Source: an uncultured Jeotgalicoccus sp.
GTDB lineage: Bacteria; Bacillota; Bacilli; Staphylococcales; Salinicoccaceae
Direction: 5' to 3'
Assembly: GCA_947631305.1 (NCBI GenBank)
Contig: CANRKV010000081.1
Location: forward strand, 1 to 6,957
Length of the DNA stretch: 6,957 nucleotides
Of this stretch, positions 1 to 5,679 are shown piece after piece (position 1 is the stretch's first letter; every line of letters starts with the position of its first letter). The translations under genes and the position numbers were made by a program. Below the pieces are notes generated by a model that saw only the letters and a program-made list of their open reading frames with translations, was not told where the DNA came from and searched no databases.

Positions 1-176
1 ATTCAGTTTTCAATGTTCTCTTGTAAAGTTTTGTGTTGTTTGTGTGTTTGTTTTGTTAAGCTCTCGTTGACTGCTTAATTAGTATAGCATGTGAGGTTTT
101 CAATTGCAAGCACTAATTTGTTTCTTTTTGTTAATTGGTTTGTTGCGTTTTGTTGTGTGCTTGTTTCGAACCCGAC
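1..176 (-). promoter_or_regulatory. Probable rRNA operon 5' leader (16S lies beyond left edge)
   Basis: Read on the minus strand, this stretch follows two strong tandem promoters and has no open reading frame. The transcript is very poor in G: positions 21-60 would contain no G at all. It ends at the window edge in the motif GAACATTGAAAACTGAAT (1-18), which I recall as typical of leaders and spacers in staphylococcal and Bacillus rRNA operons, where a boxA-like antitermination element sits. In staphylococci an rRNA operon follows recR, as I recall. The 16S gene itself is not in the window, so the assignment rests on promoter strength, base composition, the motif and gene order. Confidence 0.6.
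81..109 (-). promoter_or_regulatory. Proximal rRNA-type promoter P2 (sigma A)
   Basis: On the minus strand, -35 TTGCAA (104-109) and -10 TATACT (81-86) are separated by exactly 17 bases. Transcription would start near 74-75 (A or G) and run left out of the window. It is the second of two tandem promoters about 104 bases apart, an arrangement typical of rRNA operons in Firmicutes. Confidence 0.7.
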
Positions 177-184
177 AAGAGATA

Positions 185-213
185 ACTATACAGGACAATA
201 AGGAGTAGCGCAA
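185..213 (-). promoter_or_regulatory. Distal rRNA-type promoter P1 (sigma A)
   Basis: On the minus strand, -35 TTGCGC (208-213) and -10 TATAGT (185-190) are separated by 17 bases. It lies just after the recR terminator, so it starts a new transcription unit heading left. An A/T-rich tract (about 214-240) lies immediately upstream, where an UP element would sit, although this tract also contains the T-run of the recR terminator. The start is probably near 176-183. Confidence 0.65.
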
Positions 214-230
214 CCCTTTATTTAAATTTC

Positions 231-266
231 TTTTAAAAAGATTATAAGAGCCTTCCGGCTCTTATA
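231..266 (-). terminator. Rho-independent terminator of the dnaX-ybaB-recR unit
   Basis: ATAAGAGCC (244-252) pairs perfectly with GGCTCTTAT (257-265) around a four-base loop; one more T-A pair (243/266) can extend the stem. On the minus strand it is followed by a run of five T (239-235). The TAA stop codon of recR (262-264) lies inside the upstream arm. It insulates recR from the rRNA-type promoters that begin about 20 bases further left. Confidence 0.85.
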
Positions 267-858
267 TTTCCGTTCTGTATTCTATTGCTTTAGAGAGTGT
301 TACTTCGTCTGCATACTCAAGGTCGCCGCCTATAGGAAGACCGTGCGCAAGTCTCGTCGTCTTGATTCCAATCGGTTTTATAAGACGAGTTAAATACATC
401 GCAGTACTTTCTCCTTCTATATTAGGATTCGTTGCCAAAATCAGTTCTTTTACTTCCTCATCTTTTAAACGTTCCAATAATGAAGGGATATTTATATCTT
501 CAGGGCCTATGCCGTCCATTGGACTGATTGCACCCTGCAGTACATGATAGAGTCCGTTGTATTCGCGCATTTTTTCCATGGCGATAACATCCTTCGTATC
601 CTGCACGACACAAATTGTTGTGCGGTCTCTGTTTTTATCTTCACAGATATAACACGGATCCACATCAGTAATGTGCCCGCATATACTGCAGAATGTCAGC
701 TCCCGCTTCACCTGCATTAAGCTTTTCGAAAAGTCGACCACGTCGTCTTCTTTCATATTAAGTACATAAAATGCCAGGCGCTGGGCTGTCTTCGGCCCAA
801 TACCCGGCAATTTCATGAAGCTGTCTATCAGCTTCGATATCGGTTCAGGGTAATGCAT
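262..858 (-). CDS. recR: Recombination mediator protein RecR
   Basis: RecR works with RecO and RecF to load RecA onto SSB-coated single-stranded DNA in gap repair. At 198 residues it has the usual family length. The expected layout is all visible: a helix-hairpin-helix LPGIGPKTAQRLA (17-29), a four-cysteine zinc finger (C57, C60, C69, C72), a Toprim domain beginning around VVQDTKDVIAMEK (84-96) with NPNIEGEST (144-152), and the C-terminal RLAHGLPIGGDLEYAD segment (169-184). The ATG directly follows the TAA of ybaB (TAAATG), with a GGGA stretch about eight bases upstream inside the ybaB end, so translation is probably coupled. It is the last gene of the unit before the terminator. Confidence 0.97.
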   Translation of the reverse strand: MHYPEPISKLIDSFMKLPGIGPKTAQRLAFYVLNMKEDDVVDFSKSLMQVKRELTFCSICGHITDVDPCYICEDKNRDRTTICVVQDTKDVIAMEKMREYNGLYHVLQGAISPMDGIGPEDINIPSLLERLKDEEVKELILATNPNIEGESTAMYLTRLIKPIGIKTTRLAHGLPIGGDLEYADEVTLSKAIEYRTEI

Positions 859-1182
859 TTACATCATCCCTGGGATATTTAAGCCTTTAGTGTGCTTGCC
901 TAAACGGTCGCTCGACAATTCGTCTGCTTTATTTAAAGCTTCATTCGTCGCAGCAACGATTAAGTCCTGCAGCATTTCGACATCATCAGGATCTACAACT
1001 TCTTCTTTTACGATGACATCCAATACTTCTTTATGGCCGGATACTACTACTGTGACCATGCCGCCGCCAGCTGTACCTTCAATTTTTTCTTCTTTCAGTT
1101 TTTCCTGCTCTTTTTCCATCTCTTTTTGCATTTTCTGCATCTGTTTCATCATGCCTTGCATGTTATTCATACCACCGCGCAT
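859..1182 (-). CDS. ybaB: YbaB/EbfC family nucleoid-associated protein
   Basis: A 107-residue member of the YbaB/EbfC family, small dimeric DNA-binding proteins found almost always between dnaX and recR. The N-terminus (about 8-33) is a Met/Lys/Glu/Gln-rich helix likely to form the coiled-coil arm. It is followed by the conserved EGTAGGGMVTVVVSGHKEV block (35-53), the VDPDDVEMLQDLI block (63-75), ATNEALNKADE (78-88) and the tail GLNIPGMM. The start is supported by GGAGG (1191-1195) eight bases upstream. Its exact cellular role in Firmicutes is unsettled; DNA binding is known for EbfC-type homologues, and a link to RecR-dependent repair is inferred from gene order. Confidence 0.95.
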   Translation of the reverse strand: MRGGMNNMQGMMKQMQKMQKEMEKEQEKLKEEKIEGTAGGGMVTVVVSGHKEVLDVIVKEEVVDPDDVEMLQDLIVAATNEALNKADELSSDRLGKHTKGLNIPGMM

Positions 1183-1190
1183 GTTTTCAT

Positions 1191-1195
1191 CCTCC
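1191..1195 (-). promoter_or_regulatory. Ribosome binding site of ybaB
   Basis: GGAGG on the minus strand, eight bases before the ATG at 1182. It fixes the start of ybaB and excludes an out-of-frame ATG at 1190. Confidence 0.75.
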
Positions 1196-1219
1196 GATAC
1201 ATTATTTTATCACTTACAT

Positions 1220-1247
1220 ATTATATATGATTATACTCAATTTACAA
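1220..1247 (-). promoter_or_regulatory. Possible internal promoter for ybaB-recR
   Basis: In the 69-base gap between dnaX and ybaB, the minus strand has TTGTAA (1242-1247), a 16-base spacer and a perfect TATAAT (1220-1225). The start would be near 1213, giving a short leader that includes the ybaB ribosome binding site. The gap is A/T-rich, so a chance match is possible. No terminator is seen here, so read-through from dnaX is also expected. Confidence 0.4.
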
Positions 1248-1251
1248 ACTA

Positions 1252-2889
1252 TCAATCATTAACTTCGACGATGTCACCGAACATCTTCTTTGCCACATCT
1301 GAAGATTTTTCTTCCTGCGGCTGCTTCTGCTGCATATCATTACGATGGCTGTCGATATAATTTTGACGGACTTGCTGCCAGCTTGAATCAGGCACTCCGA
1401 CAACTTGCACTTTTTTACCTATAATAGTAGGAATTAGATTTTCCAGCTCTTCTTTCTTCTCTGCATTTTGATTTATCAGCTCAGAATGCACGTCGTTATC
1501 AAACTTAATCAGCACATGTGTATCACTTGCTGCGACCGGCACCGAATCTTTGATTAACGCACGGAGAGACTGAAGACCTTTTTCTTCTATATACTGATAT
1601 ACTCCCGGCCAGCCGTCTTTCAGCTTAACCAGATCTTCCTTATTAGCAGTATTCAGCACACGTTCTATTTTTTCTACGGAAAAGCCCTGCCTGCTTCTTG
1701 AAGGTGCCGGTCTTTTCGGTGTTTCTTTTACCCCTGCACCAGAAGCTATTTTCTGTTCGAGATGTTTAAGCTGTGCTTTCAATTCCGCAATTTCTTCCGA
1801 TGATGCACCGCCGCTGGCTGCTGCTGGCGCGGGAGCATCCAGTACACGGATAAGTTTGACGATAACAATTTCCAAATGCACGCTGACGTTCACAGAAAAG
1901 CGCATACTGACCATCGCGTCATTCAAGACGTCGACCATCTTATACAGAAGTTCATCTTCGACATGAACGAACGCAGTCTCTTCCAGAATTTCTCCTGAAT
2001 GCTTCATTAGTATAATATCTCTTATGAAGTAAACCAATTCGTGAATAAGACGCGTCGGATCTTTTCCTTCATCAATCATCTGATGAAATTTCTTAAACGC
2101 CGCTTCAGAATCTTTCTGTTCGATAAACTTCATCCACTCGTTCAATTCGTCTCTTTCGATACCGCCCGTAATCATTACGGCATCCTGCATCGTAATTTCA
2201 TCACTGCTGAACGCAATGACCTGATCCATTATTGAAAGTGCATCACGCATACCGCCTTCAGCGATACGCGCAATATATGACAATGCTTCTTTATCGTATG
2301 CAGTGTTTTCCTGTTGCGCGACAAATTCAAGTCTCTCTGTAATTTCTTCTATATCAAGAGATTTAAAATCAAAGCGCTGAGTACGGGAAATAATTGTTGC
2401 CGGTATTTTATGCGGCTCTGTTGTAGCAAGAATGAAAATGGCATGAGCCGGGGGCTCTTCCAATGTTTTTAATAAGGCGTTGAACGCGCCTGTTGTTAAC
2501 ATGTGCACTTCATCTATTATATATACTTTAAACTCCGCTTCTGCCGGAGCATATTTTACTTTATCTCTTATATTACGTATTTCATCAACACCATTATTAC
2601 TCGCAGCATCAATTTCAATCACATCATTGGCACTGCCGTCTGTAATCGATATGCACAGCTCGCATTCATTGCAAGGTTCCCCGTCCGTCTCATACTGACA
2701 GTTCAATGCTTTAGCAAAGACTTTGGCAATACTCGTTTTTCCGGTACCGCGCGGCCCGCTGAATAAATAAGCATGGGATTCTTTATTACGGATAATAGCA
2801 TTCTGCAAAGTTTTTGTGACGTGATGCTGGCCAACTACATCGCTAAACTTTTGAGGCCGAAAAGCTCTGTATAACGCCTGGTACTCCAT
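1252..2889 (-). CDS. dnaX: DNA polymerase III subunit gamma/tau (clamp loader)
   Basis: DnaX is the ATPase of the clamp loader that places the beta sliding clamp on primed DNA; its tau form also tethers the polymerase and contacts DnaB in well-studied species. The 545 residues are close to the staphylococcal length. The AAA+ module is intact: Walker A GPRGTGKTS (45-53), zinc module C64/C73/C76/C79, Walker B IIDEVH (124-129), TLEEPP (142-147), sensor ATTEPHKIP (155-163), the arginine-finger motif SRT (168-170) and sensor-2 GGMRDALS (212-219). A linker rich in Ala, Pro and Gly begins near 350, followed by the tau-like C-terminal region (about 400-545). GAGGTG (2898-2903) lies eight bases before the ATG. 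I see no convincing programmed frameshift site, so a single tau-like product is expected. Confidence 0.97.
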   Translation of the reverse strand: MEYQALYRAFRPQKFSDVVGQHHVTKTLQNAIIRNKESHAYLFSGPRGTGKTSIAKVFAKALNCQYETDGEPCNECELCISITDGSANDVIEIDAASNNGVDEIRNIRDKVKYAPAEAEFKVYIIDEVHMLTTGAFNALLKTLEEPPAHAIFILATTEPHKIPATIISRTQRFDFKSLDIEEITERLEFVAQQENTAYDKEALSYIARIAEGGMRDALSIMDQVIAFSSDEITMQDAVMITGGIERDELNEWMKFIEQKDSEAAFKKFHQMIDEGKDPTRLIHELVYFIRDIILMKHSGEILEETAFVHVEDELLYKMVDVLNDAMVSMRFSVNVSVHLEIVIVKLIRVLDAPAPAAASGGASSEEIAELKAQLKHLEQKIASGAGVKETPKRPAPSRSRQGFSVEKIERVLNTANKEDLVKLKDGWPGVYQYIEEKGLQSLRALIKDSVPVAASDTHVLIKFDNDVHSELINQNAEKKEELENLIPTIIGKKVQVVGVPDSSWQQVRQNYIDSHRNDMQQKQPQEEKSSDVAKKMFGDIVEVND

Positions 2890-2927
2890 TAGTATGGCAC
2901 CTCAACTCTTCATAAATTCTAGCTATA

Positions 2928-2936
2928 ATTATAACA
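2928..2936 (-). promoter_or_regulatory. Extended -10 promoter of dnaX
   Basis: On the minus strand, TGTTATAAT forms an extended -10 (TG at 2935-2936, TATAAT at 2928-2933). No good -35 hexamer is found 16-18 bases upstream, as is common for extended -10 promoters. It lies between the SRP RNA terminator and the dnaX ribosome binding site (2898-2903), so dnaX can be transcribed independently of the SRP RNA. Confidence 0.55.
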
Positions 2937-2968
2937 TACAGGATTCTTATACTCCTGTTTTTAGGCAT

Positions 2969-2995
2969 AAAAAAAGACCTCATCATTATGAAGTC
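2969..2995 (-). terminator. Rho-independent terminator after the SRP RNA
   Basis: GACCTCAT (2976-2983) pairs with ATGAAGTC (2988-2995) around a four-base loop. The stem has one G-U wobble when transcribed from the minus strand, and seven T follow (2975-2969). It lies about ten bases after the 3' end of the SRP RNA and separates it from the dnaX promoter. Confidence 0.8.
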
Positions 2996-3004
2996 AAAAT
3001 AAAA

Positions 3005-3273
3005 ACCGTGCACCACTTTGTCGAGTATGATGAACAAGCGTTACTCGGGAGTCCAGCTCAACCACGGCAACCCTACGGCACATAGAATGGGCCACTTAAT
3101 GCTGCTTCCTTCCGGACCTGACATGATTCGTGACGTTCTATTGCATAGGACCGCGATCTCAACACTGGAACTTCCGAGGCAGTCCTCACACTTCAAACCC
3201 TCAAAAGTGGAATTCAGCCTTGCTGGAGCGGATTGCAAGTACAGGGCACCGCTACCTCCCCACTTAGCACGGT
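3005..3273 (-). ncRNA. ffs: Signal recognition particle RNA, long Gram-positive type
   Basis: This is the RNA scaffold of the signal recognition particle, which with Ffh targets nascent membrane and secreted proteins to FtsY and the Sec translocon. On the minus strand the 5' end ACCGTGC (3273-3267) pairs with the 3' end GCACGGT (3011-3005), closing a molecule of about 269 bases, the length expected for the Bacillus and Staphylococcus form. The Alu domain is marked by GGAGGTAGCGGTGCCCTGTA (3259-3240) followed by GCAATCCGCTC. The S-domain core is AGGTCCGGAAGGAAGCAGCA (3120-3101) with the GGAA tetraloop and the Ffh-binding internal loop. It lies directly upstream of dnaX, as in B. subtilis. The exact mature ends are inferred from base pairing. 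Confidence 0.95.
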
Positions 3274-3280
3274 ATGTTTT

Positions 3281-3309
3281 ATAATAACAAACTAGCTCTC
3301 GTGATGCAA
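3281..3309 (-). promoter_or_regulatory. SRP RNA promoter (sigma A, extended -10)
   Basis: On the minus strand, -35 TTGCAT (3304-3309), a 17-base spacer and -10 TATTAT (3281-3286) preceded by TGT (extended -10). The predicted start near 3273-3274 coincides with the base-paired 5' end of the SRP RNA. The -35 begins only six bases after the stop codon of the gene upstream. Confidence 0.75.
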
Positions 3310-3315
3310 GATTTT

Positions 3316-4281
3316 TTATCTGGCTGATATTTTCCTGAATAAAGCAATTCCGATTGCAGCAAGGAGCAGTATTGTTCCGCCTGCAATAAGTATCATTTCA
3401 AATGGAGATATACCATCTGATGCATCAGAGGACTGCTGATCAGTTTCCGCTTCTTCAACCGGCAGTTCTTCTTCAGATTCTTCCGGTTCTTCAGCCTCTT
3501 CTGTTTCTTCAGGAGCTTCCTCCTGTTCCGGTTCCGTTTCGATTGGTGTTACTGCGATGTCATAACCAAGCTTATTGCGGTTCTCGACTGCAACTTCCAC
3601 AGGCTCTGCTGCCGCTTCATAGGTCTCGCTGTCAGCCGCACTCAATGTATAAGTCCCGTTCGCTACATCTTCGAAAGTAAATTCACCGTTGTCATTGGAT
3701 ACTGTTTCTATTGAATCATTCTCTGTTGATAGTAAGAGTTTAACGTTCTCAGCCGGCTGATCATCTCCGGTCACAACTCCGCTGACAGTATATCCCTCCC
3801 CCTTAACTGTATTAATGGAAAGTTCTTCTTCGGGTTCTTCAGTCTCCGGTTCAGTCACAGGTTCCGTGTAAGGCTCTTCATATACTTCAGGTTCTGTGTA
3901 AACTTCAGGCTCAGTATACGGTTCCTCATAAGTTTCTGTTTCGGGTTCAGTATAAGGCTCTGTGTATGGTTCGGTATAAGGTTCTGTGTATGGCTCTTCG
4001 TATACTTCCGGCTCTGTATACTGCTCGTTATAAGTATTGTCCTCTGTACCATTATAACCGTCATTCCACGTTCCTTCTTCTACGGTGCCGTTGTTCTGAT
4101 AATTGTCTCCATAGCCGGGTTCTTCATATGTATTATCATATGGGGCTTCTTCCTGCCACGGTTCTTCGTAATATGTTCCTGTTCCATCATCAAAAGTATT
4201 ATCCTGCTCAACTGCATATGCACGGGCAGGTGCAAATATTAGTAAGACTGCAAATAATGTCACTATGTATTTCTTAATCAT
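3316..4281 (-). CDS. Secreted acidic YTEP-repeat protein, C-terminal membrane anchor
   Basis: I do not recognise a named family. The 321-residue product starts MIKKYIVTLFAVLLIFAPA, a typical signal peptide with likely cleavage after ARAYA (residue 23). Next come an acidic Tyr/Asn/Glu/Gly-rich segment (24-87), a Tyr-Thr-Glu-Pro repeat region (88-149) with four exact YTEP units at 98-113, and a beta-sandwich-like module YTVSGVV...NDNGEFTFEDVANGTYTLSA (164-243) resembling carboxypeptidase regulatory or SpaA/Cna-B domains. A Glu/Pro-rich spacer (245-290) leads to one hydrophobic helix (about 294-315) and the tail RKISAR. No LPXTG is present, so it is probably membrane-anchored, with its bulk outside and the repeats spanning the wall. 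The ATG at 4281 overlaps the end of the ABC ATPase gene by eight bases and has GGAGG six bases upstream; a longer frame up to 4362 lacks a signal peptide start. Confidence 0.8.
   Translation of the reverse strand: MIKKYIVTLFAVLLIFAPARAYAVEQDNTFDDGTGTYYEEPWQEEAPYDNTYEEPGYGDNYQNNGTVEEGTWNDGYNGTEDNTYNEQYTEPEVYEEPYTEPYTEPYTEPYTEPETETYEEPYTEPEVYTEPEVYEEPYTEPVTEPETEEPEEELSINTVKGEGYTVSGVVTGDDQPAENVKLLLSTENDSIETVSNDNGEFTFEDVANGTYTLSAADSETYEAAAEPVEVAVENRNKLGYDIAVTPIETEPEQEEAPEETEEAEEPEESEEELPVEEAETDQQSSDASDGISPFEMILIAGGTILLLAAIGIALFRKISAR
3835..4020 (-). repeat. Imperfect 12-base tandem repeats coding YTEP
   Basis: The region encodes variants of Tyr-Thr-Glu-Pro (YTEP, YEEP, VTEP, and TEPEVYEEPYTEP blocks). 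The four exact YTEP units read with different codons: TAC ACA GAA CCT, TAT ACC GAA CCA, TAC ACA GAG CCT, TAT ACT GAA CCC. Units one and three differ by one base, suggesting a 24-base duplication followed by synonymous change. Such arrays can expand and contract by slippage, and proline/acid-rich repeats often serve as stalks through the cell wall. Confidence 0.8.
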
Positions 4282-5074
4282 TGTCACCCTCCACATCATC
4301 AATAACAAGCCATGGTCTTTCATTTTCAAAGTAAACTTTAACTGGTGTTTTATAAGTGTCACTCAAGAGTTCACTGGTCAGTACTTCTTTTTTCGGTCCT
4401 GCAGCAACAATGCCGCCGTCTTTAATTAACAGGACGTGAGTAATAGCACTCGTCAGTTCTTCTATATGATGCGTAACGTATAAAAGGTGACGCTCTTCAA
4501 GCGGAATACGATTCACTATTTTAAGAACATCTTCCCGCGCCCGGATATCGAGACCGCTGCATGGTTCGTCGAGTATTAACAATTCCGGTTCCCCCATCAG
4601 TGCACGTCCGATTAATATTCTGCGCCGTTCACCCTGTGAAAAAGTATTATACGTTCGGTCTGACAAATGCTCCAGGTTCAGTTCCTTCAGTATTCTTGCT
4701 GCTTTATCCCTGGACACTCTATCGATATCCTGATAAATACCGAATGATGAGAATTTACCGCTCAGCACGATATTAAGTCCCGTCTCCCTGTTCAATGTCT
4801 GATGGAATTTATCGAGACTTGAACTGACAAATCCGATTCTTTTACGCATCTCAGGCAGGCTCGCTTTGCCGAATTCTGTGCCGATAACTTCTGCGCTGCC
4901 GCCTGTAGGATAATTATATCCCATAATGATGTCGAGTATTGAAGTTTTACCCGCGCCGTTCAATCCGAGAACCGCCCACTGTTCGCCTTCGTTTACTTCA
5001 AATGATATATCATTCAATATCGTTTCGCCGTTACGGCGCCAAATAATATTATTTAATGAAAGAACTTTTTGCAC
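4274..5074 (-). CDS. ABC-type ATP-binding protein, YlmA-like
   Basis: A single ABC nucleotide-binding domain, 266 residues from the GTG at 5074. Visible motifs are Walker A GLNGAGKTS (37-45), signature FSQGE (145-149), Walker B LLILDEP (165-171) with the D-loop SGLD (173-176), and the switch region YVTHH (199-203). The Q-loop position reads GFVSSSLDKF (81-90) with no glutamine. The overall pattern resembles B. subtilis YlmA and related stand-alone ABC ATPases, whose substrate is unknown to me. No membrane permease is encoded nearby. The GTG start has GGGAG eight bases upstream (5083-5087) and gives the N-terminus expected for the family (VLSLNNIIWRRNG). The in-frame ATG at 5107 lacks a ribosome binding site and falls inside a TATAAT. 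The stop codon overlaps the next gene's start. Confidence 0.85.
   Translation of the reverse strand: MQKVLSLNNIIWRRNGETILNDISFEVNEGEQWAVLGLNGAGKTSILDIIMGYNYPTGGSAEVIGTEFGKASLPEMRKRIGFVSSSLDKFHQTLNRETGLNIVLSGKFSSFGIYQDIDRVSRDKAARILKELNLEHLSDRTYNTFSQGERRRILIGRALMGEPELLILDEPCSGLDIRAREDVLKIVNRIPLEERHLLYVTHHIEELTSAITHVLLIKDGGIVAAGPKKEVLTSELLSDTYKTPVKVYFENERPWLVIDDVEGDND
4284..4289 (-). promoter_or_regulatory. Ribosome binding site of the YTEP-repeat gene
   Basis: GGAGGG on the minus strand, just upstream of the ATG at 4281, lies inside the last codons of the ABC ATPase gene. The eight-base overlap ATGATTAA makes translational coupling likely. This site favours the start at 4281 over any upstream ATG in the same frame. 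Confidence 0.7.
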
Positions 5075-5105
5075 AGCCGTCACTCCCAACAATATATTCA
5101 TTATC

Positions 5106-5134
5106 ATTATAACCGGAAACTGCCGTTTACAGCA
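5106..5134 (-). promoter_or_regulatory. Possible promoter of the ABC ATPase operon
   Basis: On the minus strand a perfect TATAAT (5106-5111) is preceded, with a 17-base spacer, by the weak -35 TGCTGT (5129-5134). The start would be near 5099 (G), giving a leader of about 25 bases to the GTG start. The -35 is poor, so this is tentative. Confidence 0.35.
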
Positions 5135-5136
5135 CT

Positions 5137-5188
5137 AAAAATCCCAGGATATTTACAGGTGCATACTAACCGATAAATTGTCCCGGGA
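5137..5188 (-). terminator. Possible long-loop terminator after the lipoprotein gene
   Basis: On the minus strand TCCCGGGA (5188-5181) can pair with TCCTGGGA (5149-5142), with one G-U wobble, around a loop of 31 bases, followed by five T (5141-5137). It starts eight bases after the lipoprotein stop. The stem and T-run look right, but the loop is much longer than usual, so it may be weak or may fold differently. Confidence 0.4.
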
Positions 5189-5195
5189 AATCACT

Positions 5196-5645
5196 TTACT
5201 CTTCAACTTCAGTATAACCTTGATCTATCAGCATTTCTGCAGAACGTTCCATACTGATACCTTCAGACGGATCCCCTTCAAATTCTATACCTTCCACGCC
5301 TTCGAGCTGTTCAGCATCGATTTCTTCATAAACAATAGAAATGTTTTCTGCAGCTTCGTCGTCGCCAAACTCAAAGCTGTGTTCCACCCCTGCTAAATCC
5401 TGATACTGATCTGAGTAGCCGGCAAAAATTTCTTCAGCTTGCGCTTTATCAATACCAAGCTCTTCATAATTAATGATGTTCTCCGTCGACTGGCTGATAA
5501 CCTCGTCATCGCTGTGTGTGTAAACCAGCGTACTCTCAACACCCTGGTCACTTAACTCAAAGATTCTTGTTTCTTCATTATTGCCGCATGCAGTTAAAAC
5601 AATCATCACAGCTGCAAATAAAAATAACGCCCATGCTTTTCGCAT
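5196..5645 (-). CDS. DUF1307 (YehR-like) lipoprotein
   Basis: A 149-residue lipoprotein. The signal peptide MRKAWALFLFAAVMIVLTAC ends in the lipobox LTAC, so C20 would be lipidated and the protein held on the outer face of the membrane. The mature part fits the DUF1307/YehR family pattern as I recall it: a beta-rich start (RIFELSDQGVESTLVYTHSDDEV), QSTENIINYEELGI (52-65), a helix with AEEIFAGYSDQYQDLAGVEHSF, then GIEFEGDPSEGISMERSAEM (119-138) and the ending LIDQGYTEVEE. It is of normal family length and very acidic. The family's function is unknown. AAGGGGAAGG (5651-5660) lies five bases before the ATG. It is divergent from the YsnF-like gene, and a SigB-like promoter may drive it. Confidence 0.85.
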   Translation of the reverse strand: MRKAWALFLFAAVMIVLTACGNNEETRIFELSDQGVESTLVYTHSDDEVISQSTENIINYEELGIDKAQAEEIFAGYSDQYQDLAGVEHSFEFGDDEAAENISIVYEEIDAEQLEGVEGIEFEGDPSEGISMERSAEMLIDQGYTEVEE

Positions 5646-5679
5646 AATAACCTTCCCCTTTTCAATCCTTTATTATTAC

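Noticed and set aside
1411..1416. Run of six A on the dnaX coding strand (GGT AAA AAA GTG) as a programmed frameshift site for a gamma form
   Set aside because: It lies near codon 490, close to the C-terminus, and in-frame phasing does not give the X XXY YYZ heptamer. A shift here would not produce a gamma-sized product.
3018..3284. Reading frames on both strands across the SRP RNA region
   Set aside because: They fall on a structured RNA with recognisable Alu and S domains and have no ribosome binding sites or recognisable protein motifs.
3451..3465. LPVEE as a sortase signal
   Set aside because: It lacks the T-G of LPXTG and lies about 20 residues before the hydrophobic helix within an acidic spacer, so it is probably part of that spacer.
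3855..4064. Repetitive out-of-frame translations of the YTEP region, and the region as a CRISPR-like array
   Set aside because: The 12-base repeats have no unique spacers and encode a continuous peptide repeat in the signal-peptide-bearing frame.
4282..4362. Longer N-terminus of the YTEP-repeat protein from an ATG at 4362
   Set aside because: The extra 27 residues lie wholly within the ABC ATPase coding sequence and would bury the signal peptide. The ATG at 4281 has a good ribosome binding site.
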